Assembly (NCBI RefSeq): GCF_024206475.1
Contig: NZ_JAMBPR010000005.1
Coordinates: 124,001 to 188,000 of the forward strand
DNA from: Paraburkholderia sp. CNPSo 3274
GTDB taxonomy: Bacteria > Pseudomonadota > Gammaproteobacteria > Burkholderiales > Burkholderiaceae
Reading direction: 5' to 3'
Length of the DNA: 64,000 nt
The notes beneath the pieces were generated by a model. It saw nothing but the letters and a program-made list of their open reading frames with translations, did not search any database and was not told where the DNA came from. Shown piece after piece: positions 54,477-63,087 of this stretch (its first letter is position 1; each line of letters begins with the position of its first letter). The position numbers and the translations under genes are program-made.

Positions 54477-54968
54477 ATGAATACGGACGACGGACTTCGA
54501 ACGCGATCGCGCAATAGCCGCGCAAATGCGGGCGCGATGGCAGGCGGCAAACACGCCTCGCGCCCGGACCCATGGGAGCAGACCCTCCTGCTACTCGACA
54601 GGCTTTGCGCGAAGGAACCCCGCGCAGAGGCCCTGAGCCCCGCTGAACTCACTGCCGGCCCGCACAGTAGCGACGGAAGGTGCCGTAAAAGCCGGGAAAA
54701 GCGCGATGTGTCGATCGACGCACCGTGCGCAGCCGTTGTCACGCTCCTCGAACACCTCTCCCCCAGAACGGTTGCGCTGCGCTGGTGCTCTGCCTCATGC
54801 CACTACGGCTATCAAATCTGGGTCTGCGCAAAGGCACGCCGGGCCGGCGTGTGCGCAGTGAGCGGCAAAGCGATCAGTCGCGGCGATATCATCTACCGGC
54901 CTTATACCCGCACGCCTGTCCTTCCCGTCAACGTGAACGCCATGATTCATCTTGCTGCTTTGGCCTGA
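54477..54968 (+). CDS. DUF3331 domain protein
   Basis: A 163-residue DUF3331 protein, a family largely confined to Burkholderia relatives. The diagnostic C-terminal half contains VALRWCSASCHYGYQIW, CAVSGKAISRGDIIYRP and NVNAMIHL, with conserved cysteines and an SGxxIxxGDxxxRP core reminiscent of small zinc-ribbon or thiol-rich folds. The N-terminal third is low-complexity and basic. TGAGG supports ATG 54477; an earlier ATG at 54429 is possible. No function is known. Confidence 0.85.
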   Translation: MNTDDGLRTRSRNSRANAGAMAGGKHASRPDPWEQTLLLLDRLCAKEPRAEALSPAELTAGPHSSDGRCRKSREKRDVSIDAPCAAVVTLLEHLSPRTVALRWCSASCHYGYQIWVCAKARRAGVCAVSGKAISRGDIIYRPYTRTPVLPVNVNAMIHLAALA

Positions 54969-55063
54969 TGGAAGCAGTTCGGTAGTCTGATTCGGCACGC
55001 CAGGGGCTTGGGCCGGAATGCTCTGCAATCGGAAGTTGTGAAAACGTATTCAAGGAGAGCGTC

Positions 55064-55750
55064 ATGAAGATTCTTATGGTTTTGACTTCGCACGACGAAC
55101 TGGGCAATACGGGACGCAAGACCGGGTTCTGGCTCGAGGAACTCGCCGCGCCGTACTACGTGTTCAAGGACGCCGGCGTGCAGGTTGTGCTGGCGTCGCC
55201 CAAGGGCGGCAAACCACCGCTAGACCCCAAGAGCAACGAGCCGGACTTTCAGACTGACCTGACACGTCGCTTCGAAGCCGATCCGGCTGCGTTGTCGGAC
55301 CTGGGCAACACTGCGAAGCTCAAGGATGTCGCCCATGACGAATTCGACGCGGTGTTCTACCCCGGTGGCCACGGTCCGATGTGGGATCTCGCCGAAGACC
55401 GTGATTCCATTAGCCTGATCGAGCGCACGATCGCAGCGGGGAAACCCGTTGATCTCGTATGCCACGCGCCCGGGGTTCTGCGACACGTTAAAGGCCCCGA
55501 TGGCAAGCCGCTCGTCAATGGCAAGTCGGTCACGGGCTTTACGAATAGCGAAGAGGAAGCGGTCGGTCTGACCAAGGTGGTGCCGTTCCTCGTTGAAGAC
55601 GAGCTCAAGGCGAAGGGTGGCAACTATTCGAAGGGCCCCGACTGGCAGCCGTATGTGCTCGAAGACGGGCTGCTGCTCACCGGGCAGAATCCCGCTTCGT
55701 CGGGGCCGGCCGCCAAGGCGTTACTGGCGAAATTGGGTAGCGGCCGCTGA
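55064..55750 (+). CDS. DJ-1/PfpI (Hsp31-like) protein
   Basis: A 228-residue class I glutamine amidotransferase-like protein of the DJ-1/Hsp31 group. It shows KILMVLTSHDELGNTGRKTG, then VFYPGGHGPMWDLAED with the GHG motif, and the nucleophile elbow VDLVCHAPGVL with Cys-His. The family has been linked to glyoxalase III, chaperone and deglycase activities. AAGGAGAG precedes the ATG. It converges with the DUF4863 gene. Confidence 0.9.
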   Translation: MKILMVLTSHDELGNTGRKTGFWLEELAAPYYVFKDAGVQVVLASPKGGKPPLDPKSNEPDFQTDLTRRFEADPAALSDLGNTAKLKDVAHDEFDAVFYPGGHGPMWDLAEDRDSISLIERTIAAGKPVDLVCHAPGVLRHVKGPDGKPLVNGKSVTGFTNSEEEAVGLTKVVPFLVEDELKAKGGNYSKGPDWQPYVLEDGLLLTGQNPASSGPAAKALLAKLGSGR

Positions 55751-55759
55751 TCCCACCCC

Positions 55760-56314
55760 TCAAGCCGGCATCTCGCCGAACGCAATCCGCCCCGCGGGCA
55801 AAAACGTGAGCGAGATGACGGCGCCTCCCTTGACTTCCGGAAAGTGGCGGCTGCCCGGCGCGGGCGCCGTCCATCCGCCATCGCACCAGCCGTTCGGACC
55901 GGCGAGCGCAGCACCCGCATTCAGCGGCACGACGAGATTGATCTCGCCGTACGGGTGAAAATGGAAGTCGGCGCGAAAGCTGCCCTCCGGGTTGTGCTGG
56001 GTGTTATCCGTGCTGTCCAGCAGCACCGCCGTGGCGCTGAAGAAGAACGTCTGAGCACTGGGCGCGACCACAAGCGAGCGGCGGTAACGCGGGCCGGCAA
56101 CCTCCATGTCGGCCGCCCAGCCGTCCTTTACGCCAAGCGTAATCAGCCGCGCCAAGTCCCTGTACAACGCGCTTTCAACGCCGTATTTCGCATTCAACCA
56201 TTGCTCGGCCTCGACGCCCGCGGTCATGTCCTTGACCTCTTGCAGAAAGGGGAGGAGACGGGCGATCAGCTCGTCTTTGCTACTGGCGTATTGAGTCTGC
56301 GGCATAGTTGACAT
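55760..56314 (-). CDS. DUF4863-family protein (PnbB / hydroxylaminobenzoate lyase-like)
   Basis: A 184-residue cupin-like protein of DUF4863, the family of 4-hydroxylaminobenzoate lyase/mutase PnbB from nitrobenzoate degradation. The core shows FRADFHFHPYGEINLVVPL with possible metal-binding histidines, then GPNGWCDGGWTAPAPGSRHF. The start is uncertain: ATG 56314 or 56305 have weak ribosome-binding sites, and the frame is open all the way up to GTG 56944 through an upstream membrane segment, giving one 394-codon ORF. Members may have roles besides nitroaromatic breakdown. Confidence 0.85.
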   Translation of the reverse strand: MSTMPQTQYASSKDELIARLLPFLQEVKDMTAGVEAEQWLNAKYGVESALYRDLARLITLGVKDGWAADMEVAGPRYRRSLVVAPSAQTFFFSATAVLLDSTDNTQHNPEGSFRADFHFHPYGEINLVVPLNAGAALAGPNGWCDGGWTAPAPGSRHFPEVKGGAVISLTFLPAGRIAFGEMPA

Positions 56315-56944
56315 GGCACTTGTGAGCGTCGGAAACACAACGTTCCCCATGAGTGAGGAGCGAGCACGGGGCAATGGCCGCGTGCAAGCATTCTTCCTCA
56401 CTGCGCCCACTCTATCCATCATCAATCGGCCAGATTTCCTATCGCATCGTCCATATTTTTGATGGCAACGGGTCACGTCATCGCGAGAGCGTTGCAACAC
56501 CGGATCGCGAAACACCCGGTACACCACGAATGCCATCCACAACGCCAGCACGCCGAAACTCCACCACCGCAGATATATGCCCCACCCCCAAATGAGTGTG
56601 CCAAACGCCGAAAGCGTAAGCCCGCGCCTGGCCGCCAGGACCTCGCTCAACGCGCGATGAGGCTTGAAGCCGGTGTCTTCGTTTGCGTGGGCGAGCACAA
56701 GATTCGTCACGGTGTGTTCGAGATAGCGGCGCGACGCCAGCAAAAGACCCGTGATTGTAATGACCGATCCAGACCGCTCGAACAGGTCCCAATGTGCGGA
56801 AGCCTGCGCAAGGTAGGCGCATACGATCGCAGGAGAAACCGCCAGCACGACCATGGCGATGCTGCGAAAAATATAGCCCCACGGCGTCCGCAAGGTTTCC
56901 TCGCACAGGCAATCCACTGCGCAGCTATAGGGCTTTTTACTCAC
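55760..56944 (-). CDS. Membrane protein segment reading in frame into DUF4863
   Basis: The reading frame from GTG 56944 encodes a hydrophobic protein of about 150 residues with two or three membrane helices (YIFRSIAMVVLAVSPAIVCA, and LIWGWGIYLRWWSFGVLALW with a following helix), then about 60 low-information residues, and continues without a stop into DUF4863. GTG overlaps the patatin stop by four bases (GTGA) with GAGAG upstream, so it is coupled to the patatin gene. Either a genuine fusion exists or the membrane gene lost its stop. The membrane part has no recognised family. Confidence 0.5.
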   Translation of the reverse strand: MSKKPYSCAVDCLCEETLRTPWGYIFRSIAMVVLAVSPAIVCAYLAQASAHWDLFERSGSVITITGLLLASRRYLEHTVTNLVLAHANEDTGFKPHRALSEVLAARRGLTLSAFGTLIWGWGIYLRWWSFGVLALWMAFVVYRVFRDPVLQRSRDDVTRCHQKYGRCDRKSGRLMMDRVGAVRKNACTRPLPRARSSLMGNVVFPTLTSAMSTMPQTQYASSKDELIARLLPFLQEVKDMTAGVEAEQWLNAKYGVESALYRDLARLITLGVKDGWAADMEVAGPRYRRSLVVAPSAQTFFFSATAVLLDSTDNTQHNPEGSFRADFHFHPYGEINLVVPLNAGAALAGPNGWCDGGWTAPAPGSRHFPEVKGGAVISLTFLPAGRIAFGEMPA

Positions 56945-58242
56945 GATACGCTCTCTCCAGCCGGTTCGCGGGTCTCGATCGCCAACTCGCCATTGGCGAT
57001 TTTTCGCTCTTCCGCAAGGGGCAATATGAGCGCGTCACGGTCACTCTTCGGCACGCGACCCGGCAAGCGATGCACGTCGTGCGTCACGAAACCCTGCTCG
57101 CGGCTTGGCACGTCGAACCACGCGCGATGCGAAAACGAATCGCGAATATCTTCGAGGCCGCTTTCCCAATGCTCCCGCATCGTGTCGATGCTGAATTCGT
57201 AATCCTTATAGTGTCCTTCATAGGGCTTGTTCTTGTAGATGAGGTGCACCACATTGATCGCGCTGCCGTCGGCCGCCTCTTCAGCGAGACGAAAGAGCGC
57301 ATCGGTCCTGCGCAGATCGGCGGGAATGTGCGCGAGCAACTCCTTGATGAAGCGGGCGTGCTTCTGACGATCCGCCAGCATGCTGGTCACCGCGCGCGTG
57401 CGGCTCGAATACTGGATGTCTTTGGCGCGCGCGGAAATGTCGAAGAAGTCTCCAGGCGCATTGCCGCGCGCGCTCCAGAGATCGACCTGAAACACCAGCG
57501 CGTCCTTATGGTCCGCGTCGCGCAGCACCTCCGTCAACGGCGTGTTCGACACGAGCCCGCCGTCCCAGTAATACTCGCCGTCGATCTCGACCGCCGGAAA
57601 CCCCGGCGGCAACGCCCCCGAAGCCATGAAATGCTCGGGCTTCAGGCGCATTTTCGTGTTGTCGAAGTACACCAGGTTGCCGGTCCGCACGTTCACCGCC
57701 CCTACCGAAACACGGACGTCGCCGTCGTTGATCCGGTCGAAGTCGGCGAACTCCAGCAGCGTCTCCTTCAACGCGGCCGTATCGTAGTAGCTGACCACAT
57801 TGGGGTTTTGCTTACCGAACCCTGCTACCGGCAACGGCACGCGCGGCGAGAAAAATCCCGGCTGGCCCTCGGTCAAGGCGCGCCCGGCCGCCCATACACT
57901 CGCCCACTTGCGCGAGAAGTCGGGCATGCCGAACAGGGGCGGCATCCAGGCGCCCAGGCCACCGACCCAGTCGCGCGGATGGCAAATTCTGCCCCAGAAG
58001 CCGCGCAAGGCTGCCACGCGGTTTTCCGGCGCATTGCCTGCGATGATGGCGGTGTTGAGGGCGCCGATCGAAATGCCGGAGATCGTGTCCGGATGCACTC
58101 CCATCTCGGCCAGGCCTTCGTACACGCCGGCCTGGTACGAGCCGAGCGCGCCACCGCCCTGAAGCACCAGAGCGACTTCGTCGTAGTGCGGCAGGACGAA
58201 CGCATCCGGCTGCCGGCTGGATTGACTTGTGCTGCTGCGCAT
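56941..58242 (-). CDS. Patatin-like phospholipase
   Basis: A 433-residue patatin-like lipase with a C-terminal DUF3734 extension. The Ser-Asp dyad is clear: oxyanion motif LQGGGALGSYQAGVYEGL, nucleophile GISIGALNTA and Asp in DGGLVSNTP. The family hydrolyses phospholipids or fatty acyl esters; neighbouring acetoacetate decarboxylase suggests involvement in polyhydroxybutyrate or acetoacetate metabolism. ATG at 58242 has GGGAGG upstream. Its stop overlaps the next start. No signal peptide is seen. Confidence 0.93.
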   Translation of the reverse strand: MRSSTSQSSRQPDAFVLPHYDEVALVLQGGGALGSYQAGVYEGLAEMGVHPDTISGISIGALNTAIIAGNAPENRVAALRGFWGRICHPRDWVGGLGAWMPPLFGMPDFSRKWASVWAAGRALTEGQPGFFSPRVPLPVAGFGKQNPNVVSYYDTAALKETLLEFADFDRINDGDVRVSVGAVNVRTGNLVYFDNTKMRLKPEHFMASGALPPGFPAVEIDGEYYWDGGLVSNTPLTEVLRDADHKDALVFQVDLWSARGNAPGDFFDISARAKDIQYSSRTRAVTSMLADRQKHARFIKELLAHIPADLRRTDALFRLAEEAADGSAINVVHLIYKNKPYEGHYKDYEFSIDTMREHWESGLEDIRDSFSHRAWFDVPSREQGFVTHDVHRLPGRVPKSDRDALILPLAEERKIANGELAIETREPAGESVS

Positions 58243-58253
58243 TTCGCGCCTCC

Positions 58254-58355
58254 CTATTGCATGGCCCGGCCGTGGCTGACGATCAGCAACTGCCCGGTGA
58301 GTACCCATATCGCGCGCTGCACCGTCACGAGCGCGACATCGTTGTGCAAAGACAT
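58254..58355 (-). pseudogene. Vestige of a short-chain dehydrogenase (33 codons)
   Basis: A 33-codon ORF between adc and the patatin gene with AGAGGAAAG before its ATG. It reads like the two ends of an SDR joined: MSLHNDVALVT resembles the start of an SDR up to the first glycine motif, and VLTGQLLIVSHGRAMQ resembles the C-terminal TGxxLxVDGGxxxQ ending, with DGG changed to SHG. In related Burkholderia operons a 3-hydroxybutyrate dehydrogenase lies between these two genes, so this is probably its remnant after an internal deletion. That gene order is recalled, not checked. Confidence 0.5.
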
Positions 58356-58386
58356 GTTGCTTTCCTCTGCGTGGATCCACGCAACG

Positions 58387-59175
58387 TCATTCGTTGGCCG
58401 CGAGCTTCAGGGCTTCGGTTTGAGCCAGATAGTCGAACGCAACCTCGCCGATATCCAGCGTGAGATTGGCAATCACGTGCCGCGCGCTTACCACCCGCTT
58501 CACCGGCAATTCGGCCACGGGCGCCAACGCATGCGGATGAAATTCGAGCGCAGCCGGCCCCGTCCACGCCCCGAGCACGCTCACGTCGCGCAAGTAGAAA
58601 CGCACGAGCTCACATACGCGCGCCGAGCCGTCAACGTGCGGGATCACCTTCAGCAAATAATTCGGCGTTTCTGCAAGCTTCCGGCGCTCGGCCTCGATAT
58701 CGAGCGGTAAGTGCTTGTAGCCCATCGTGCCGGTTGCGACCCGTTGTGTGCCGTAGTCGAGCGTGCCGAGCAGTGTGTCGTTGCCATCGATGCTCAAGGT
58801 CGGTCTCGCCAGCTTCTTCGGAAAGCCCCAGATTTCCCGGCCACCGGCGATCGGGCCTTCGTCGTCGAGGTACATCGAATGCGTGTAGTTGCCAAGGCGC
58901 CCTTCCTGGTCGCGCACCGTGATGACCTGACCGGTTTCCGTGTAGTCACCGAAGCCCGACGAATCCGGCATACGAATAAATTCGTAGTGCACAAGATTGT
59001 TCTCTGCTCGCAACGGCTCCGGCACGATGGCTCGCAGCGCATCGAAATCGGTCTCGTAGGTAATGATGAAATATTCCCGGTTGATAAAACGGTACGGCGG
59101 CCGGGGATAGGCGGGGTTGTGGACAGGCATCGCAAAGGCGTCTTTGCGAATCGAAGCCAGATTCAGGCGGGTCAT
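58387..59175 (-). CDS. adc: Acetoacetate decarboxylase
   Basis: A 262-residue acetoacetate decarboxylase, converting acetoacetate to acetone and CO2 through a Schiff-base lysine. The active-site stretch is [16 protein letters not shown], with the neighbouring lysine pair typical of the enzyme; [20 protein letters not shown] and [11 protein letters not shown] are further family marks. ATG at 59175 has AGAGAAC upstream. It heads the leftward operon with the SDR vestige and the patatin gene, pointing to ketone-body or polyhydroxybutyrate turnover. Confidence 0.94.
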   Translation of the reverse strand: MTRLNLASIRKDAFAMPVHNPAYPRPPYRFINREYFIITYETDFDALRAIVPEPLRAENNLVHYEFIRMPDSSGFGDYTETGQVITVRDQEGRLGNYTHSMYLDDEGPIAGGREIWGFPKKLARPTLSIDGNDTLLGTLDYGTQRVATGTMGYKHLPLDIEAERRKLAETPNYLLKVIPHVDGSARVCELVRFYLRDVSVLGAWTGPAALEFHPHALAPVAELPVKRVVSARHVIANLTLDIGEVAFDYLAQTEALKLAANE

Positions 59176-59236
59176 GACGTTCTCTCTTTGAGATTGAGTT
59201 GCACTGCAGCAGATGCTACTCACTCACGAATCACGA

Positions 59237-59287
59237 GAGAATCCGTCGATATCAGGAATCTATCTTCCAGTTATCGGGAAGATATTG
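59237..59287 (+). promoter_or_regulatory. Orphan LysR-type promoter/operator element
   Basis: This stretch matches the region directly upstream of LysR copy 2 (25133-25183) at 39 of 51 positions, including GAATCCGT, GGAATCT and TCTTCCA, and contains the inverted repeat ATCTTCC...GGAAGAT. In the LysR copy it ends in the start codon; here that position is TTG and no LysR ORF follows. It lies 62 bases upstream of adc, so it may still work as the adc operator. Confidence 0.55.
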
Positions 59288-59311
59288 AGGTGCGCGTCGC
59301 GCACGTGGCGC

Positions 59312-59533
59312 TCAAACCTTGGTTCGTGATGCCGAGCGATACCGGCCGGGACTCTGACCAAACACCCTTAGCGCGGCGCCGATTCTGGGGTCTGAAAGAG
59401 CGCCCTTGATCACGCCGCCAAATCGGACGTGTCGATACGCGGGAAATCGCAGCGCCCAAGGACCCGCAGCTTCAAAGCGCGCCGAAAGCACGCTTTTGAA
59501 CTTCCATTGCGGCGTAACGCTCAGCTCTCGCAC
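59312..59533 (-). pseudogene. AraC-family regulator remnant with internal deletions
   Basis: A 73-codon frame that stitches together three separated parts of a cupin-type AraC regulator. SVLSARFEAAGPWALRFPAY and HVRFGGVIKGA match the N-terminal cupin strands, LSDPRIGAAL the linker at the start of the DNA-binding domain, and RVFGQSPGRYRS the very end of the second helix-turn-helix. The two HTH units and most of the cupin are gone. The true start is also lost, since the frame begins inside the serine hydrolase gene end. About 70 of some 310 residues remain. Confidence 0.65.
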
Positions 59534-60774
59534 TCCGTAATCGCGCTGTAAACGAGCGTGCGCAACTGCCGGCGAATCGGGTACGCGGTCGAAGGCAGGA
59601 GCTGGGTGAGAAACAGCACGATCATGTCCTCGCGAGGATCGACCCAGAAGAAGGTGCTGGCCGCGCCGCCCCAGAAGAAGTCGCCCGCGCTGCCCGGAAT
59701 CAGCGTGGATGCGGGCGCAATCGTCGTGGCGAAGCCGAGCCCGAAGCCAACGCCTTCGTAAGTCGCTTCGGTGAACATCGAGCGCGAGAGGCGCGGCAAG
59801 TCGACACCGCCCGGCAAATGGTTGGCGGTCATCAGCTCGATGGTCTTCGGCCCCAGCAGCCGCACGCCGTCCAGCGCGCCGCCCTGCAACAGCATGCGCG
59901 AGAACCGCATGTAGTCGGCCGCCGTGGAAACGAGGCCGCCGCCGCCCGAAACAAACGAGGGCGGCTCGCGATAGGGACTCGTGTAAGGATCGTCCTGCAA
60001 CTCCGGACCTTTTTCGGAAACGACCTTCGAACCGAGCGCGCCGATGGCGTAACAGGCGCAGAAGCGGGACACCTTCTCCTGCGGCACGTAAAAGGCCGTG
60101 TCGACCATGCCGAGCGGGTCGAAGATCCGCGTTTTCAGAAAGTCCTCGAAGGCCATGCCGCTGACCTCGCCGACGAGATAGCCGAGCACGTCCGTGGAAA
60201 CCGAATAGTTCCAGGCATCACCCGGCGAAAATTCCAGCGGCAGCGTGGCCAGCTTCTCGATCATTTCATCGAGCGTACCCGCGGTCGCAAGCTCGCCCAC
60301 CTTCAGCTTGCGATAGCCCGCATCGACATTGGTGTTCTGCTGGAAGCCGTAGGTCAGGCCGGAGGTATGGCGCAACAAGTCGACCACGCGCATCGGGCGC
60401 GCGCTCGCGCGCGTCTGGAAGCTCTCCATGAAACCGCCCGCGTACACGCCAAGCTTTTCCCACGACGGGATGTACTTGCTGACGGGGTCGTCGAGCGCGA
60501 TCTTGCACTCCTCGACCAGCATCATGATTGCCACCGACGTAACAGGTTTGGTCATCGAGTAGATGCGGAAGATCGAGTCCTCGGCCATCGGCGTCTGCCG
60601 TTCGCGGTCCGCGAGACCGAGCACCGAGTTCAGCGCGAATTCGCCATGCCGCCACACCTGGGTGACGGCGCCGGCAAGCGTGCCGGTCGCGACGTAGTTC
60701 TCTTCGAGAAAACGTTCGATCCGCGCGAGCCGCTCACACGACATGCCCTGCTTTTCCAGACCTTCCCTACCCAT
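59521..60774 (-). CDS. Serine hydrolase (beta-lactamase/esterase class C fold)
   Basis: A 417-residue penicillin-binding-protein-like serine hydrolase. The SxxK nucleophile motif is FRIYSMTKPVTSVAIMML, the second motif is YSVSTDVLGYLV (YxN position carries Ser), and HTSGLTYG and GFGLGFA are typical of the esterase-like EstB/LovD branch. No signal peptide is seen, so a cytoplasmic esterase is more likely than a secreted beta-lactamase. ATG at 60774 has CGGAGG upstream. It reads toward the AraC remnant. Confidence 0.92.
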   Translation of the reverse strand: MGREGLEKQGMSCERLARIERFLEENYVATGTLAGAVTQVWRHGEFALNSVLGLADRERQTPMAEDSIFRIYSMTKPVTSVAIMMLVEECKIALDDPVSKYIPSWEKLGVYAGGFMESFQTRASARPMRVVDLLRHTSGLTYGFQQNTNVDAGYRKLKVGELATAGTLDEMIEKLATLPLEFSPGDAWNYSVSTDVLGYLVGEVSGMAFEDFLKTRIFDPLGMVDTAFYVPQEKVSRFCACYAIGALGSKVVSEKGPELQDDPYTSPYREPPSFVSGGGGLVSTAADYMRFSRMLLQGGALDGVRLLGPKTIELMTANHLPGGVDLPRLSRSMFTEATYEGVGFGLGFATTIAPASTLIPGSAGDFFWGGAASTFFWVDPREDMIVLFLTQLLPSTAYPIRRQLRTLVYSAITECES

Positions 60775-60961
60775 GACGCCTCCGTTGATGGATTGACCGA
60801 GCGTATTCGGAACCGATGGATTGCACGCAATGCGCGCCACAGTATCGGTCATTCGGCGCGCATGCGCGTTCGAATTTCGTTTCTTTAGCGCCTCGACACG
60901 CAATATGTGTGGGGTACACTACCGGGCTACAAAATACAGAATTACAGCGGGGGTGGCTGCC

Positions 60962-62038
60962 ATGGGCGAGACAGAAACACATTCCTGGCCCGGGAAAGCG
61001 TTGTTTCGCGCATTTCCGAAGGACCCTGAAAAGGAGCAGGCCGTACTGCGCATCACGCTCGGTTCCGTTGTCCTTCTCGCCTACCTCGTTGCCTGCTCGA
61101 TCTATCGCTCGACCCACGTCTACGCGACGCTTCTGGCGGTCACCGCTTATGTGGCGTTCGGCGTTATCACGTACGCGGCGGTAACCGTCGCGCCAACGCA
61201 CTCGCTCGTGCGCCTCACGCTCTTCACGTTCGCCGATCAGGCGATCGTCACCGCCGCGCTGGCCGTGGGCGGAACGGCCGCGCTGCCGCTCCTGTGGGTA
61301 GCCTTCTGGTTTCTGGTCGGCGCGGGCTGCCGTTATGGCCAGCGCATGCTGGGCCTTTCGTGTGTCGTGGCGCTCGTCGGCATCATGGGCCTGATGCATT
61401 GGCAGCCGTGGTGGCGCGCCAACATCACGGCCGCGCTCGGCATTGCGCTGAGCATCGTGGCGACGTCCGTCTATCTGGCGGTGCTCGTCTACCGGCTGGA
61501 ACGCCAGGCGTCGACCGATCCGCTCACCGGGCTCTACAACCGCGTGCGGCTCGAGCAGGCCATTGGGCGCACGCTCTTTACGCGCGTCGGCGAAGTCGGT
61601 CGCACCGCCATGCTGCTCGTCGATCTCGACGGCTTCAAGGAAGTGAACGACTCCTTCGGGCACGCGGTGGGAGACGAACTGCTGCGCAGCTTCGCCGACG
61701 CACTGGTGCGCCGCATGCGGCGCGGCGACACGCTCGCGCGCCTGGGCGGCGACGAATTCGTGGTGCTCGCGCGTCACGTCTACGACAAGAACGACGCGCT
61801 TACCGTCGCCAACAGCATCCACGCGATTCTCGCCAACATGCGCACCGTGGGCGGCTATCCGGTGACCGTGTCGTGCAGCATTGGCGTATGCCTGCTCACA
61901 GAAGGCACCGGCAGCCGCTCGCTCGATGCGCGAACCTTGATGCGCGCCGTAGACAGCGCCATGTATCGGGCCAAGTCGCGCGGCATGGGGAAGACAGAGT
62001 TCGTCGATACCGTCGGCGTCGCGCCCAGTGCAGTCTGA
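60962..62038 (+). CDS. Membrane-bound diguanylate cyclase (GGDEF)
   Basis: A 358-residue protein with about six transmembrane helices in the first 180 residues and a C-terminal GGDEF domain, which makes cyclic di-GMP from GTP. The domain opens DPLTGLYNRVRLEQAIG, has LVDLDGFKEVNDSFGHAVGD and the active site LARLGGDEFVVLA. There is no EAL domain and no clear RxxD inhibitory site. The membrane part probably senses an unknown signal. ATG at 60962 follows GGGGGTGG. Confidence 0.93.
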   Translation: MGETETHSWPGKALFRAFPKDPEKEQAVLRITLGSVVLLAYLVACSIYRSTHVYATLLAVTAYVAFGVITYAAVTVAPTHSLVRLTLFTFADQAIVTAALAVGGTAALPLLWVAFWFLVGAGCRYGQRMLGLSCVVALVGIMGLMHWQPWWRANITAALGIALSIVATSVYLAVLVYRLERQASTDPLTGLYNRVRLEQAIGRTLFTRVGEVGRTAMLLVDLDGFKEVNDSFGHAVGDELLRSFADALVRRMRRGDTLARLGGDEFVVLARHVYDKNDALTVANSIHAILANMRTVGGYPVTVSCSIGVCLLTEGTGSRSLDARTLMRAVDSAMYRAKSRGMGKTEFVDTVGVAPSAV

Positions 62039-62174
62039 CCCTACTCGCTCCCGCCACGTTCGGGAAATAGCCGGCTTGCGCCAGCCCATACCTGGATTGT
62101 TCTGCCCGCGGAAACAGAGAATTCGTTTATTAGGTATTTACCCTAGTCCCCGACCCTCCTACACTCACTTCACC

Positions 62175-62198
62175 GCTGCTTACAAGCCTGTAGGCAGC
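62175..62198 (+). promoter_or_regulatory. Hairpin in the DUF4148 leader
   Basis: GCTGC-T-TACA-AGCC-TGTA-G-GCAGC folds into a ten-position stem with one mismatch and a four-base loop, about 30 bases before the DUF4148 start. It could stabilise the message, as abundant small secreted proteins often need. No regulator is implied. Confidence 0.3.
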
Positions 62199-62229
62199 TA
62201 AGAAGAAAGTAAATCTGGAGGTTACTGTC

Positions 62230-62496
62230 ATGAAATCGCTCGTCCAAGCTGTCGTTATCGCTGCCGCCCTTGCCGCTCCGGTTGCCGCGTTCGCCCAGTC
62301 GAACCAGCCCGTGACCCGCGCGCAAGTCCGTGCAGACATGGTTCAGGTCGAAAAGGCCGGCTTCAACCCGGCACGTTCGAATCCCAATGAATATCCGGCG
62401 AACATTCAGGCTGCCGAAGCTCGCGTCGCTGCGCAAAACAGCGCAGTGGGCGGCGTGAACAACGGTTCGTCGCAAGCAGGGCAGGCCGCGCAGTAA
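62230..62496 (+). CDS. DUF4148 small secreted protein
   Basis: An 88-residue DUF4148 protein, a multi-copy family typical of Burkholderia. A signal peptide (AVVIAAALAAPVAAFAQ) precedes the family core PVTRAQVRADMVQVEKAGFN and YPANIQAAEARVAAQ. CTGGAGG lies ahead of the ATG. These are periplasmic proteins of unknown function. It converges with the alpha-xylosidase remnant. Confidence 0.93.
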   Translation: MKSLVQAVVIAAALAAPVAAFAQSNQPVTRAQVRADMVQVEKAGFNPARSNPNEYPANIQAAEARVAAQNSAVGGVNNGSSQAGQAAQ

Positions 62497-62604
62497 GCTG
62501 CCAGGCTGAATAGCCGCGCTTTGTAGCTGTTGCCTTCTGGCCCGTCATCGCAGTGTCTTGCGATGGCGGGCTAGTTGCATTTCTGGCGTTCGCAACGCCT
62601 CGCG

Positions 62605-63087
62605 TTACGCCTGAATGCGCAACACGACCTCTCCCTCGCCTGCCGGCAACTGCACCTGCACGCCCAATTCTCCGGCTTGCGACTTCAACCCGCCGGCGTC
62701 GCGCAGTTCGGGCCATTGCCGCAGCGTCAGCGGTAACGATTCCTTCACGCCCTCGTATCGCACGTTCAGCGTATCGCCGCGCCGGGTCACGCTCACGTGT
62801 GTCACGCGTGCGCCGCGCTCGTCGCGCAGCGTCGCGGCCGCGCTCGCGCCGTCGGCCAGTTCGAACAGATGCAGCTCGCTGCGCAACGCATAGTCGTAAT
62901 CCGGGCGCTGGTCCTCGGTCCCGATCGCAAGCAGCGTATTCGGCCGCACGTAAATTGGCAGGCTCAGAAACCCGTGCCGCTCGCGCACCCACCTGCCGCC
63001 CTCGACCTGCCTGCCCGTGAACAGATGCGTCCAGCGCCCCGCTGGCAGCCAGAAGTCCACGTCGCCCGCCGGAAATCGCCAGATCGC
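62605..63087 (-). pseudogene. Alpha-xylosidase/glucosidase (GH31) C-terminal remnant
   Basis: A frame of about 155 codons with similarity only to the C-terminal beta domains of GH31 alpha-xylosidases: FPAGDVDFWLPAGRWTHLFT, GRQVEGGRWVRERHGFLSLP and IYVRPNTLLAIG. The catalytic barrel of some 500 residues is missing. Upstream the frame is fused by deletion into a LacI-type regulator gene in another reading frame. No usable start codon with a ribosome-binding site is seen, so it is not expected to be made. Confidence 0.75.
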
